A DNA stretch of 28,197 bases from JAMIFV01 sp035906055 (GTDB lineage: Bacteria; Pseudomonadota; Alphaproteobacteria; Rickettsiales; JABCZZ01). A program made the translations under genes and the position numbers. The notes beneath the pieces are model-generated. The model was not told the origin of the DNA. It saw nothing but the letters and a program-made list of their open reading frames with translations, and did no database searches. The stretch covers positions 1 through 28,197 of the forward strand of contig JAMIFV010000055.1 in assembly GCA_035906055.1 (NCBI GenBank), in the 5' to 3' direction. Below, in pieces: positions 13,720-21,707 of the stretch. Numbering within the stretch: position 1 is the first letter of the stretch; each line of letters starts with the position of its first letter.

Positions 13720-15002
13720 AAACGGTGCCTGAGCGAGAGGGCATGGGCGGGCAGGCCTTCACTGTCGGCAAGCACGGCAGCATCCTTGGCAAGCGCCTTT
13801 GCGCCCTTGGCAGTGCAGCCGATGAGCGATGTGCGCTTGAGGAAATCATACACGCCGAGGCCGGACGAGAACCGCGCCGAATGTGAGGTGGGCAGCACAT
13901 GCGAAGGCCCGGCGATATAGTCGCCGATGGCTTCCGGCGTGTGGCGTCCCATGAAGATGGCGCCCGCATGGCGCACCTGTTTGGCCAGCGCTTCGGGTTT
14001 TTCTACGGCCAGCTCAAGATGTTCAGGGGCGATAATGTCAATCACCGGCAATGCTGCTTTCCAGTCTTTTACCAGGATGATAGCGCCGTAATGCTCCCAT
14101 GATGCGCGTGCGATGTCTGCACGCGAAAGCGTGGCAAGCGTTTGCTCAATGGCTTTTTCCACCCTCGCCGCGAAGGCGGAATCATTCGTTATCAGGATGG
14201 ATTGCGCGTCGCGGTCATGCTCGGCCTGCGAGAGCAGGTCGGCGGCGATCCATTCCGGCTTGTTTCTGGCATCGGCCACCACGAGAATTTCGGAAGGGCC
14301 TGCGATCATGTCGATACCCACCTTGCCGAATACCTGACGCTTGGCTTCGGCCACATAGGCATTGCCGGGGCCGACGATTTTGTCCACTGCCGCAATCGTA
14401 TCCGTCCCGTAAGCCAGCGCCGCAATCGCTTGCGCCCCGCCCACGCGGTAAATTTCGGTGATGCCTGCGATGTCGGCAGCGGCAAGCACGGCGGGGTTAA
14501 TAACGCCCTGCGGGGTGGGCACTACCATGGCAATGCGCTTCACGCCTGCGGTAATTGCGGGAATGGCATTCATCAGCACGGAGCTGGGGTAAGACGCGGT
14601 GCCGCCGGGCACATACAGCCCTGCCGCATCAATCGCGCCCCAGCGCCAGCCAAGCAGGGTGCCATGCTTGTCCTTGTAGCGTACGTTCTTTGGCAACTGA
14701 CGCTTATGGTAATCGCTTATGCGTGCGGCGGCATGTTCCAGCGCCTTCAGAATATCTTTGCTACAGGCTTTGCGCGCGGCTTTTATCTCGGCTTTCGTGA
14801 AACGTAATTTCTCCGGTGAAAACGTCACCTTGTCAAATTGTTCCGTATACGAAACAACCGCCTTATCTCCTTGTATGCGTACGCGCTCAATAATGGCTTT
14901 CACCACCTGTGAAACATCGGCCTCCTTCGTTTCGCGCAGGCGCAGGAAGCGGCTGAACGATTCTTGGAAGTCAGATGTTCTTGTATCAAGGTAAGTGGTC
15001 AT
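13716..15002 (-). CDS. hisD: Histidinol dehydrogenase
   Basis: HisD performs the last two NAD-dependent oxidations of histidine synthesis, from histidinol to histidine. Motifs are GLYVPGGTASYPSSVLMNAIPA, the cofactor and substrate site VGGAQAIAALAYGTDTI and the zinc ligands in LLSQAEHDRDAQSILI and IAPEHLEL. The final catalytic region is IFMGRHTPEAIGDYIAGPSHVLPTSHSARFSSGL. I chose ATG 15002 (MTTYLDTRT, 428 residues) over 15011, as only the former matches the family N-terminus; neither has a clear ribosome-binding site. It lies downstream of hisG with a palindromic repeat between, and its stop overlaps the UPF0262 start by 4 nt. Confidence 0.96.
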   Translation of the reverse strand: MTTYLDTRTSDFQESFSRFLRLRETKEADVSQVVKAIIERVRIQGDKAVVSYTEQFDKVTFSPEKLRFTKAEIKAARKACSKDILKALEHAAARISDYHKRQLPKNVRYKDKHGTLLGWRWGAIDAAGLYVPGGTASYPSSVLMNAIPAITAGVKRIAMVVPTPQGVINPAVLAAADIAGITEIYRVGGAQAIAALAYGTDTIAAVDKIVGPGNAYVAEAKRQVFGKVGIDMIAGPSEILVVADARNKPEWIAADLLSQAEHDRDAQSILITNDSAFAARVEKAIEQTLATLSRADIARASWEHYGAIILVKDWKAALPVIDIIAPEHLELAVEKPEALAKQVRHAGAIFMGRHTPEAIGDYIAGPSHVLPTSHSARFSSGLGVYDFLKRTSLIGCTAKGAKALAKDAAVLADSEGLPAHALSLRHRL

Positions 15003-15025
15003 AACGAACACATATTCTTATTACT

Positions 15026-15094
15026 TGTCATGCCCGTGAAAACGGGCATCCAGAATAAAATACATACCGGATTCCCGCTTTCGCGGGAATGACA
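15026..15094. repeat. Palindromic intergenic repeat (copy C), hisG-hisD gap
   Basis: This element consists of hairpin ATGCCCG-tgaaaa-CGGGCAT, a short AT-rich spacer, then hairpin ATTCCCGC-ttt-GCGGGAAT, framed by tgtcat and atgaca. The order of the two hairpins is the reverse of copy D at 15777, making the two copies mirror images around hisG. The ATTCCC-N-GGGAAT core resembles the dRS3 type. Confidence 0.8.
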
Positions 15095-15113
15095 GATATT
15101 CAAACCGGTTTGT

Positions 15114-15758
15114 TTATGCGGCATTGGCGGCGCTCCGAAAACGGTCGATCCACGTACTCAGTTCTTCGTTGCGGGTCTTGAGCGCAGTGCGGTTGACGAT
15201 GAGGCGTGAGGATACATCATGGATCTTTTCCACTTCCACAAGGCCGTTTGCCTTGAGTGTTGCGCCGCTGCTCACCAGATCCACGATCACGCCGCACATG
15301 CCAAGCTTGGGGGCGAGTTCCATCGCACCGGAAAGCCTGATGCATTCGGCCTGCACGCCGCGTGCGGCGAAGTGGTTCTGTGTGATGCCCGGATATTTGG
15401 TGGCCACGCGCACATGGCTGGCGCGCGCCGGGTCTTGCCCTTCGAGGGCTTTGAGTTCCGCCACGGATAGGCGGCATTTGCCGATGCCGAGGTCCAGCGG
15501 GGCATAGATATCGGGAAAGTCGAATTCCATCAGCACATCGCTGCCGCACACGCCAAGCTGCGCCGCGCCGAACGCCACAAAGGTGGCTACGTCAAAGCTG
15601 CGCACGCGGATGAGGTTGAGCTCTTTCACGTCCGTTGCGAACTGCAGTTTGCGGCTGTTCTCGTCAAAGAAATCCGGCTCCGGCTTCACGCCTGCACGCG
15701 CCATAAGCGGTTGTAGTTCTTCGAGGATACGGCCTTTGGGTACGGCGAGGGTAATCAT
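15114..15758 (-). CDS. hisG: ATP phosphoribosyltransferase, short form
   Basis: HisG condenses ATP with PRPP, the committed step of histidine synthesis. At 214 residues it lacks the C-terminal regulatory domain, so it is the short form that needs HisZ as partner; hisZ is not visible here. Motifs include the N-terminal MITLAVPKGRILEE, VRSFDVATFVAFGAAQLGVCGSDVLME, and CGVIVDLVSSGATLKANGLVE (PRPP loop). A clear GGAG ribosome-binding site precedes ATG 15758. The gene is bracketed by two inverted palindromic repeats (15026-15094 and 15777-15864), unlike its neighbours, which suggests that it entered or was rearranged at this site. Confidence 0.95.
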   Translation of the reverse strand: MITLAVPKGRILEELQPLMARAGVKPEPDFFDENSRKLQFATDVKELNLIRVRSFDVATFVAFGAAQLGVCGSDVLMEFDFPDIYAPLDLGIGKCRLSVAELKALEGQDPARASHVRVATKYPGITQNHFAARGVQAECIRLSGAMELAPKLGMCGVIVDLVSSGATLKANGLVEVEKIHDVSSRLIVNRTALKTRNEELSTWIDRFRSAANAA

Positions 15759-15770
15759 TGTTCACTCCGC

Positions 15771-15864
<94 letters not shown>

Positions 15865-15894
15865 GGTAAGAATATTCCAAATAAACTGACATGA

Positions 15895-17178
15895 TCAGTC
15901 CTTCAGCCTTTCAATCTCGGCACCGCAAGCGGAGAGTTTTTCTTCGAGGCGTTCATAGCCACGGTCAAGGTGATAGACGCGGTGAATCACGCTGTCGCCG
16001 CGCGCCGCCAGTGCCGCGATGACGAGCGAAACAGAAGCACGCAGGTCGGTTGCCATTACTTCCGCGCCGTTGAGGTGATCAACCCCGCGCACCATGGCGG
16101 ACGAGCCGTGCACGTTGATTTTAGCGCCCATGCGGGTCAGTTCGGGCACATGCATGAAGCGGTTCTCGAAAATGGTTTCCGTAATCATGGAAGCGCCTTC
16201 GGCCATCGTGAGCAGCCCCATCATCTGCGCCTGCATGTCGGTGGGGAAGCCCGGATAAGGCTGCGTCATGATGTCCACCCCGTGCAGGCCGTTCTTGCGG
16301 CTGACGTGGATGCCGCCCTCGCTTGCCTGCATGACGATGCCCGCTTCCGCGAATTTTTCCGCTATGGAATGCATGATGTCCATGTCGATGCCCAGCAGCT
16401 CCACTTCGCCGCCGGTGATAGCGGCGGCGGCGGCATAGGTGCCTGCCTCGATGCGGTCGGCTATAACGCTATGCTTAGCGCCGTGTAGCGACGTCATGCC
16501 ACGAATGGTAAGTGTGTCGGTGCCGATGCCCTCGATCTCCGCGCCCATCTTTTGCAGGCAATGTGCGAGGTCGGTTATCTCAGGTTCGCGCGCGGCATTG
16601 CGCAAAATAGTAGTGCCTTCGGCCAGCGTGGCGGCCATGAGCAGGTTTTCCGTGCCCGTCACCGTAACCTTATCGAACGCGATATCCGCACCGCGCAGGC
16701 GGCCTTTGACGAAAGCGTTGATATAACCGTCGGAGAGTTCGATCATCGCGCCCATCTGTTCAAGCGCTTTGAGATGAAGGTCGATCGGGCGCGTGCCGAT
16801 GGCGCAACCGCCGGGCAGCGATACTTTGGCCTGCCCGAAACGCGCAAGCAGCGGCCCCAGCACCAGTACGGACGCACGCATCGTGCGCACGAGCTCATAG
16901 GGTGCGGTGAAATTGGTGATGTCGGCAGCCTGCAGCGTGAGCGTGCGGCCATAGCCGTGCCTGCCGCTGGCAATCTCGTCCATATGCAGCCCCACGCCAT
17001 GCTGCACCAGCAGGTTGGCCATAGTGATGATGTCGGCAAGGTAGGGAATGTTTGCAAGCGTCAGCCTGCCTTCTGTGAGCAGCGAAGCCGCCAGTAGCGG
17101 CAGCGCCGCGTTCTTGGCGCCGCTGATGGGAATGGACCCCTTAAGAGGGTTGCCGCCGCGTATACGTATCTTGTTCAT
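15895..17178 (-). CDS. murA: UDP-N-acetylglucosamine 1-carboxyvinyltransferase
   Basis: MurA transfers enolpyruvate from PEP to UDP-GlcNAc, the first committed step of peptidoglycan synthesis, in the cytosol. From ATG 17178 (MNKIRIRGG) it has 427 residues. Lys22 is in the SGAKNAALPL motif, and the PEP-reactive Cys125 is in LPGGCAIGTRPIDLH, so the fosfomycin target cysteine is present. GGAGAAG lies just upstream of this start; the longer frame to 17256 lies inside dcd. The ATG overlaps the dcd stop by 4 nt, so the two are coupled. murA followed by histidine genes and infA is a familiar alphaproteobacterial arrangement. Confidence 0.97.
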   Translation of the reverse strand: MNKIRIRGGNPLKGSIPISGAKNAALPLLAASLLTEGRLTLANIPYLADIITMANLLVQHGVGLHMDEIASGRHGYGRTLTLQAADITNFTAPYELVRTMRASVLVLGPLLARFGQAKVSLPGGCAIGTRPIDLHLKALEQMGAMIELSDGYINAFVKGRLRGADIAFDKVTVTGTENLLMAATLAEGTTILRNAAREPEITDLAHCLQKMGAEIEGIGTDTLTIRGMTSLHGAKHSVIADRIEAGTYAAAAAITGGEVELLGIDMDIMHSIAEKFAEAGIVMQASEGGIHVSRKNGLHGVDIMTQPYPGFPTDMQAQMMGLLTMAEGASMITETIFENRFMHVPELTRMGAKINVHGSSAMVRGVDHLNGAEVMATDLRASVSLVIAALAARGDSVIHRVYHLDRGYERLEEKLSACGAEIERLKD

Positions 17179-17738
17179 TTCTTCTCCACGAGTGGCAGCG
17201 TTACGCCTTTTTGTCCCTGATATTTGCCCTTGCGGTCGGCATAGGAAACATCGCATACCGGGTCACCGCGCAGGAACAGGAACTGGCACGCACCTTCATT
17301 GGCGTAGATCTTTGCAGGCAGCGGCGTGGTGTTGGAGAATTCCAGCGTCACATGGCCTTCCCATTCCGGTTCCAGCGGCGTCACGTTGACGATGATGCCG
17401 CAGCGCGCATAAGTGGATTTGCCAAGGCAGATGACCAGCACATCGCGCGGGATGCGGAAATATTCCACCGTGCGCGCCAGCACGAACGAGTTCGGCGGGA
17501 TCACGCACACATCGGTCTTGCGGTCGACGAAGCTTTTATCGGAAAAGGATTTGGGATCCACCACGGCGGAGTCCACATTGGTGAATATCTTGAATTCATC
17601 GGCCACGCGAGCGTCATACCCGTAAGACGAAAGCCCGTAGGAAATAACGCCTTCGCGTTGCAGGTTCTCCACGAACGGTTCGATCATTCCATGTTGGGTG
17701 GAGCGTTCGCGGATCCAGCTGTCGGGCATTATACTCAT
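17175..17738 (-). CDS. dcd: dCTP deaminase
   Basis: Dcd deaminates dCTP to dUTP, the main route to thymidylate in many bacteria. From ATG 17738 (MSIMPDSWIRE) it has 187 residues, the usual length. The core includes VISYGLSSYGYDARVADEF, IPPNSFVLARTVEYFRIPRDVLVICLGKSTYARCGI and VTPLEPEWEGHVTLEFSN (catalytic Glu). EGACQFLFLRGDPVCDVSYADRKGKYQGQKGV is near the C-terminus. Other in-frame starts further upstream run into a repeat and are not family-like. No strong Shine-Dalgarno precedes the start, since a repeat element sits 6 nt upstream. It is coupled to murA downstream and follows rnhA. Confidence 0.95.
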   Translation of the reverse strand: MSIMPDSWIRERSTQHGMIEPFVENLQREGVISYGLSSYGYDARVADEFKIFTNVDSAVVDPKSFSDKSFVDRKTDVCVIPPNSFVLARTVEYFRIPRDVLVICLGKSTYARCGIIVNVTPLEPEWEGHVTLEFSNTTPLPAKIYANEGACQFLFLRGDPVCDVSYADRKGKYQGQKGVTLPLVEKK

Positions 17739-17744
17739 AAAGCT

Positions 17745-17848
17745 ACTAGGCATTAGGGGTGGGGGAATAGGCATTAGGGCATTGGAAATCAACCTGTATA
17801 GATCATTTTATAAAAACCTAAAGCCTAATCCCTAATGCCTGATGCCTT
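17745..17848. repeat. Imperfect inverted repeat with TAGGCATTAGG-type arms (rnhA-dcd)
   Basis: The left arm (about 17745-17783) holds two degenerate direct copies of taggcattaggg. The right arm (about 17817-17848) holds inverted copies (cctaatccctaatgcctgatgcc). A related scrap, cctaatgcttta, lies at 18290. The right arm runs into rnhA and supplies its last codons and TAG stop; the left arm stops 6 nt before the dcd ATG. Confidence 0.7.
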
Positions 17849-18278
17849 TTATACCCGCACGTGCCAGTTCGTCGGCGCGCTCATTGAGCGGATGGCCGCT
17901 ATGGCCTTTTACCCAATGCCATGTAATAGCGTGTTTTTTTGCCTCTTCTTCCAGCATTTGCCAGAGATCGGCGTTCTTCACCGGTTTTTTGTCGGCGGTT
18001 CTCCAGCCGTTTTTCTTCCAACTATGTATCCACTCCATGATGCCTTTGCGTACATAGGTGCTGTCGGTATAGAGGTCTACCTTGCAGGGTTTTTTTAGTG
18101 CCTTCAGCGCTTCAATCGCGCCCATCAGCTCCATGCGGTTATTGGTGGTGTCGGCTTCGCCGCCGTTCAGGTCTTTCTCTTTATCGCCGCTGATAAGCAC
18201 CGCGCCCCAGCCGCCCGGGCCGGGATTGCCGGAGCATGCGCCGTCTGTGTAGATGGTCACTTCAGGTTTGGGGCTCAT
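17832..18278 (-). CDS. rnhA: Ribonuclease HI
   Basis: RNase HI cuts the RNA strand of RNA-DNA hybrids. The 148-residue protein from ATG 18278 has all four acidic catalytic positions: Asp in YTDGACSGNPGPGGWG, Glu in NNRMELMGAIEAL, Asp in LYTDSTYVRKGI and Asp in NERADELAR. The basic handle and the His of KGHSGHPLNE are present too. The start matches the family; the longer frame to 18308 adds ten residues. An AGGTAA precedes it at a rather long spacing. The last codons (GIRH) and the stop codon are formed by the repeat at 17745-17848. It is often close to thrB in alphaproteobacteria; here a methyltransferase gene lies between. Confidence 0.96.
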   Translation of the reverse strand: MSPKPEVTIYTDGACSGNPGPGGWGAVLISGDKEKDLNGGEADTTNNRMELMGAIEALKALKKPCKVDLYTDSTYVRKGIMEWIHSWKKNGWRTADKKPVKNADLWQMLEEEAKKHAITWHWVKGHSGHPLNERADELARAGIKGIRH

Positions 18279-18320
18279 AGTTATTTTACCTAATGCTTTA
18301 TGTCTCAACCCTCAAGGTCT

Positions 18321-18350
18321 TTGACACGCTACTCACAAAACAAGTATGGT
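18321..18350 (+). promoter_or_regulatory. Putative sigma-70 promoter of the methyltransferase gene
   Basis: A consensus -35 TTGACA (18321-18326), 18 bases, then TATGGT (18345-18350) as -10. Transcription would begin about 7 bases later, at or next to the ATG at 18358, so the message could be leaderless. It is predicted from sequence only. Confidence 0.45.
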
Positions 18351-18357
18351 GCCGCGT

Positions 18358-19107
18358 ATGAATATTCGACCGCTTGCACCACTCAAAAACCAGACCGAAT
18401 GCAAAATCTGTGGCCATAACGCAGAACTTTACGGCGTGGTGGATTTCAACAAGAACTGCGAAGAACCCAAAGGTGTGTTGCTGCCGCTTGCAGGCATACC
18501 GGTCTATTATCACCAGTGCAGCCAGTGCGGATTGGTGTTCACGCGGGCGTTTGATGCATGGAACAAAAGTGATTACCTCGAGCATATCTATAATGACGAT
18601 TACGTGAAGGTTGATCCCGACTACACCGCCAGGCGCCCCCAGGACGCAGCGGAATTGGTGGAGGGCTTCATTGAAGGACGGAAATTTAAGATGCTCGATT
18701 ATGGTGGTGGCAACGGTATGATGGCGGGTCTTTTGCGCAAGCGCGGGCTTGACTGTGTAAGTTGGGATCCGATGCAGAAAGACGATGTGCGGCCTGTCTC
18801 GGCGCAGTTTGATCTCATTACCTCGTTCGAGGTATTTGAGCATACGCCGACACCCGTTGAGAGCACTCAGGAAGCGCTGGAATTTCTGAAACCCGAAACC
18901 GGCATGCTGCTATTCTCTACGCTCACTATCGACACACTGCCGGCACGCGCGGTAAACTTTGGTTATTTCGCGCCGCGCAACGGTCATATCACCATCTACA
19001 CCAGGAAAGCACTGGCGATGCTATTTGCCAGGTTCGGCTATAAAATGAATCATCTGCATGATGGTTTGCATCTGGCCTATAAGACAGTGCCGCAGTTAGC
19101 ACGGTAA
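18358..19107 (+). CDS. Class I SAM-dependent methyltransferase with N-terminal zinc ribbon
   Basis: The protein begins with a four-cysteine zinc-binding module, CKIC and CSQC about 36 residues apart. A Methyltransf_23-type domain follows, with the SAM-binding glycine loop LDYGGGNGMMAGLL, the acidic strand end VSWDP and motif ITSFEVFEHTPTPVE. Proteins of this architecture often methylate sugars or other small molecules and are frequent in surface-polysaccharide clusters; the substrate here is unknown. I take ATG 18358 (249 residues) because the in-frame ATG 18346 overlaps the probable -10. It is divergent from rnhA and ends 3 nt from the convergent thrB, interrupting the usual thrB-rnhA pairing. 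No membrane segment or signal is visible. Confidence 0.85.
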   Translation: MNIRPLAPLKNQTECKICGHNAELYGVVDFNKNCEEPKGVLLPLAGIPVYYHQCSQCGLVFTRAFDAWNKSDYLEHIYNDDYVKVDPDYTARRPQDAAELVEGFIEGRKFKMLDYGGGNGMMAGLLRKRGLDCVSWDPMQKDDVRPVSAQFDLITSFEVFEHTPTPVESTQEALEFLKPETGMLLFSTLTIDTLPARAVNFGYFAPRNGHITIYTRKALAMLFARFGYKMNHLHDGLHLAYKTVPQLAR

Positions 19108-19110
19108 AAA

Positions 19111-20082
19111 TTATAATCCATACTCGCTGTGATGCTGCACCTGCCGGTGGAAACGCAGCTTGCGCCAGTATTCCAGCGGGTCGTGCGGGGTGACGAGCGC
19201 GCCCTCCACGGGGAACAGCCAGTCATGCGCGCGCGTGAGCAGGAAGCGGAAAGACGCGCCACGCGCAAGTATCGGCAACGCCTCCAGTTCGGCTTCCGGC
19301 AACGCTCGCACGTCGTTATAGCCGCGCAGCAGCAATTTGGCCTTGGTGATGTTGAAGTCGCGGTATTTCTCGAAGCACCACGCATTCATGCAGATGGCGA
19401 TGTCATAAGCCAGCATGTCGTTACAGGCGAAGTAGAAATCAATGATGCCACTGAGCTTGCCGTCTTTGGCGAAGAACACGTTATCGGGGAAGAGGTCGGC
19501 ATGGATGACGCCGTTTATCAGATGTTTAGGCCACGCGGATTGCAGGAACGCGATCTCTGTTTGTAATTCGCCTGCAAGGCCCGGCGCAATTTCATCCGCG
19601 CGTGGCAATATTTTTGCGATAATGGCGTTCCAGCCTTTGAGCGAAAGCGCATTCGCGCGCGGTATGGCGTAACCCTGCCCGGCAAGATGCATGCGTGCGA
19701 GGTGGCTGCCCAGCTCGCTTAAATGCTGATTTTCAATGGTGCTGGCCGATACGGATGTGCCTTCGAGGAAGGTGACTATCATCGCTGGTCTGCCTTTTAC
19801 CTGTCTGAGCACGGCGCTGTCTTTAGCGTGCACGGGGCTGGGGCAGGGTACGCCGCCTTTGGCGAGTTGTTCCATAAGACCTGCGAAAAACGGCAGGTCG
19901 GCCTCTGACACGCGTTTTTCAAATAACGTAAGTATGAGTCTGGTGCCGTCTGACAGCGTGAGTTTGTAATTGGTGTTTTCCACGCCCGAGCGTATGCCGT
20001 CCGCCTGTGTCAGTGCGGGCAGGTCATACGCGGCGAGCAGGGCTCTTATCTCGTCATTGGATAGTTCAGTGTAAACGGCCAT
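19111..20082 (-). CDS. thrB: Homoserine kinase, APH-fold type
   Basis: This enzyme phosphorylates homoserine for threonine synthesis. It is the aminoglycoside-phosphotransferase-like ThrB found in alphaproteobacteria and pseudomonads, not the GHMP type. The 323-residue sequence has the nucleotide-site region SGVENTNYKLTL, the catalytic loop GVIHADLFPDNVFF (His194, Asp196) and the magnesium-binding GIIDFYFAC (Asp215). The N-terminus MAVYTELSNDEI fits the family start. It is followed, reading its own strand upstream, by two membrane glycosyltransferase-like genes with an 11-nt gap, so it may be the last gene of their transcript. The methyltransferase gene converges on it. Confidence 0.92.
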   Translation of the reverse strand: MAVYTELSNDEIRALLAAYDLPALTQADGIRSGVENTNYKLTLSDGTRLILTLFEKRVSEADLPFFAGLMEQLAKGGVPCPSPVHAKDSAVLRQVKGRPAMIVTFLEGTSVSASTIENQHLSELGSHLARMHLAGQGYAIPRANALSLKGWNAIIAKILPRADEIAPGLAGELQTEIAFLQSAWPKHLINGVIHADLFPDNVFFAKDGKLSGIIDFYFACNDMLAYDIAICMNAWCFEKYRDFNITKAKLLLRGYNDVRALPEAELEALPILARGASFRFLLTRAHDWLFPVEGALVTPHDPLEYWRKLRFHRQVQHHSEYGL

Positions 20083-20093
20083 AGCTTTGGGTA

Positions 20094-21707
20094 TTAACGT
20101 TCTATCTTGCCATTGTCACGCCGTTTGAACACGTCATAGCGGCAGCCGTCAGTATCCAGCGCGGGTGTCTGGGGGCCTGCTTCAGGGCAAAAATCGATAT
20201 GGCGCAGGAAAGTATAATTTTCCCACGCGCTGGCGAATGCGGGGAAGCGCTGGAAATACCTGATGACATCAAACTCGGTACCGGTATTGCCGAAATCCGG
20301 GCTGGTATCGACGAAGATAAGATCAGGCTTTTTGCGTGAGAGGTCATCGGCCACGCCTTGCGCCACGATATACGCCATCCGGTCATTGCCGTTACTTACG
20401 CTGTCGTCCTTGATGTATTTATAGAGCGGCCAGAGCATGTGATAACGTGAGGCGAACGTGCTGCCGGTGGTGTGCGCAAGTCTGGGCCAGTAGCCGAAAT
20501 GTATGGAAAGTGCGCTGAAGGAATCAGCCTTTTCCTCGCGTATGGTGTTCTCAAATCCTGCGAGGAGTTTTTCAAAAGTAGTCAAGGGCGGCGGCAGGAT
20601 GCCGGAAAACAGAAGCGGCAGAAGCTTGGCCGTCACATAAAACGATACGAACAGCTTGCTGCAGGTGATGCCGGTGCCTGCATATATCCGCATTTTTTCA
20701 TCGTCGTGGTTGGCGCGTATCCAGCCATATTCCGCAAGCAGCCAGCCGATGACCAGCAGCATGAATGCGTTAAGCGGATAGAAGGTATAGTGCCAGCCGT
20801 TATTGATGAGGGCATATAACGTGGCCGTAGCGCAGAGCCACAGCAGGTAGTGCAGGTCGCTGCGCAAAGGAGTGCTGGCGCTACGGTAGCCAGCAAACGC
20901 CAGCAGCAGGCCGAACAGCGCGGGCAGGATAGAGTAATACCCCATCAGGCCGTTCGTGTAGGATGAATATGTTTCCCGCAGAAGCGGCCACATGACGGTG
21001 AAATATTCCGGCGTCAGGCTGCCTATCAGTATCATATAGAACACCCCGCCCAGCCCGATTACCCAGTGCTCCGGCACGAACAGTGTTTTCCAGCCCGGAT
21101 CACGCCACAAACGCAGCAGCGCTATGGCGATGGGGAACACCAGCATATGCGGTTTGATGCAGAAACCGATCGTGGCCAAGAGCGCCAGCGTGACGCGCAG
21201 GCGCGATGAAACGGGCTGCGCACATATGCCCGGCATGTAACTTAGGCAATAAGGCAGCGCCAGCAGCAGGAACAGATGCTCGCGGTCGGCAAAGAAAAAA
21301 CGTTCCGGCAGCCCAACGAAGATGAACGCGATGAGCCATAATATTTTTTCGTAAACCTGGGGCATGGCGGCCAGCACTGCGTTGCGCGCCAGCAGTGCCG
21401 CGCAGAGATACAGGCTTGCCGCCGCAAGCAGCAATGCAAGAATGGCCAGTATTTGGGCCGGTTCCATGTTCACGGTATCGGCAAGGTAGACAGGTATCTG
21501 GTAGAGCCACAGGATAAGCGGCGGGTTGGTTTCCATGATGTCTGCATACGGCACGCTTCCGTTACGCATCATGGACGCGGCCAGCAGCAGCCACTCTTTG
21601 CCGCCGGACCACGCGCCCAGCACCTGATTATAAGCAGCCCATGCCAGCGTCAGGATCACCAGTATCCTGTTCGTCCTGTGTGCATGGATGGTCTGGCCCG
21701 TCATCAT
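20094..21707 (-). CDS. Multi-pass membrane protein, GT-C/PMT-like glycosyltransferase candidate (paralog 2)
   Basis: This 537-residue protein has roughly ten to twelve hydrophobic helices in its first 350 residues and a soluble C-terminal part. Between helices 1 and 2 lies D56-I-M-E59-T-NPPLILWLYQIP, in the place where GT-C transferases (ArnT/PMT type) carry the acidic catalytic loop. FFFADREHLF (about 137-146) and GFCIKPH (181-187) follow. The C-terminal half contains TPEYF, WPRLAHTTG, QGVADDLSRKKPDLIFVDTSP and CRYDVFKR. The same motifs occur in the neighbour at 21708-23315, with D56 and E59 at identical positions. Likely substrates are polyprenyl-phosphate sugars, acting on the periplasmic face, but this is inference. 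Starts at 21707 or the adjacent ATG 21704 are both possible. Confidence 0.72.
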   Translation of the reverse strand: MMTGQTIHAHRTNRILVILTLAWAAYNQVLGAWSGGKEWLLLAASMMRNGSVPYADIMETNPPLILWLYQIPVYLADTVNMEPAQILAILALLLAAASLYLCAALLARNAVLAAMPQVYEKILWLIAFIFVGLPERFFFADREHLFLLLALPYCLSYMPGICAQPVSSRLRVTLALLATIGFCIKPHMLVFPIAIALLRLWRDPGWKTLFVPEHWVIGLGGVFYMILIGSLTPEYFTVMWPLLRETYSSYTNGLMGYYSILPALFGLLLAFAGYRSASTPLRSDLHYLLWLCATATLYALINNGWHYTFYPLNAFMLLVIGWLLAEYGWIRANHDDEKMRIYAGTGITCSKLFVSFYVTAKLLPLLFSGILPPPLTTFEKLLAGFENTIREEKADSFSALSIHFGYWPRLAHTTGSTFASRYHMLWPLYKYIKDDSVSNGNDRMAYIVAQGVADDLSRKKPDLIFVDTSPDFGNTGTEFDVIRYFQRFPAFASAWENYTFLRHIDFCPEAGPQTPALDTDGCRYDVFKRRDNGKIER

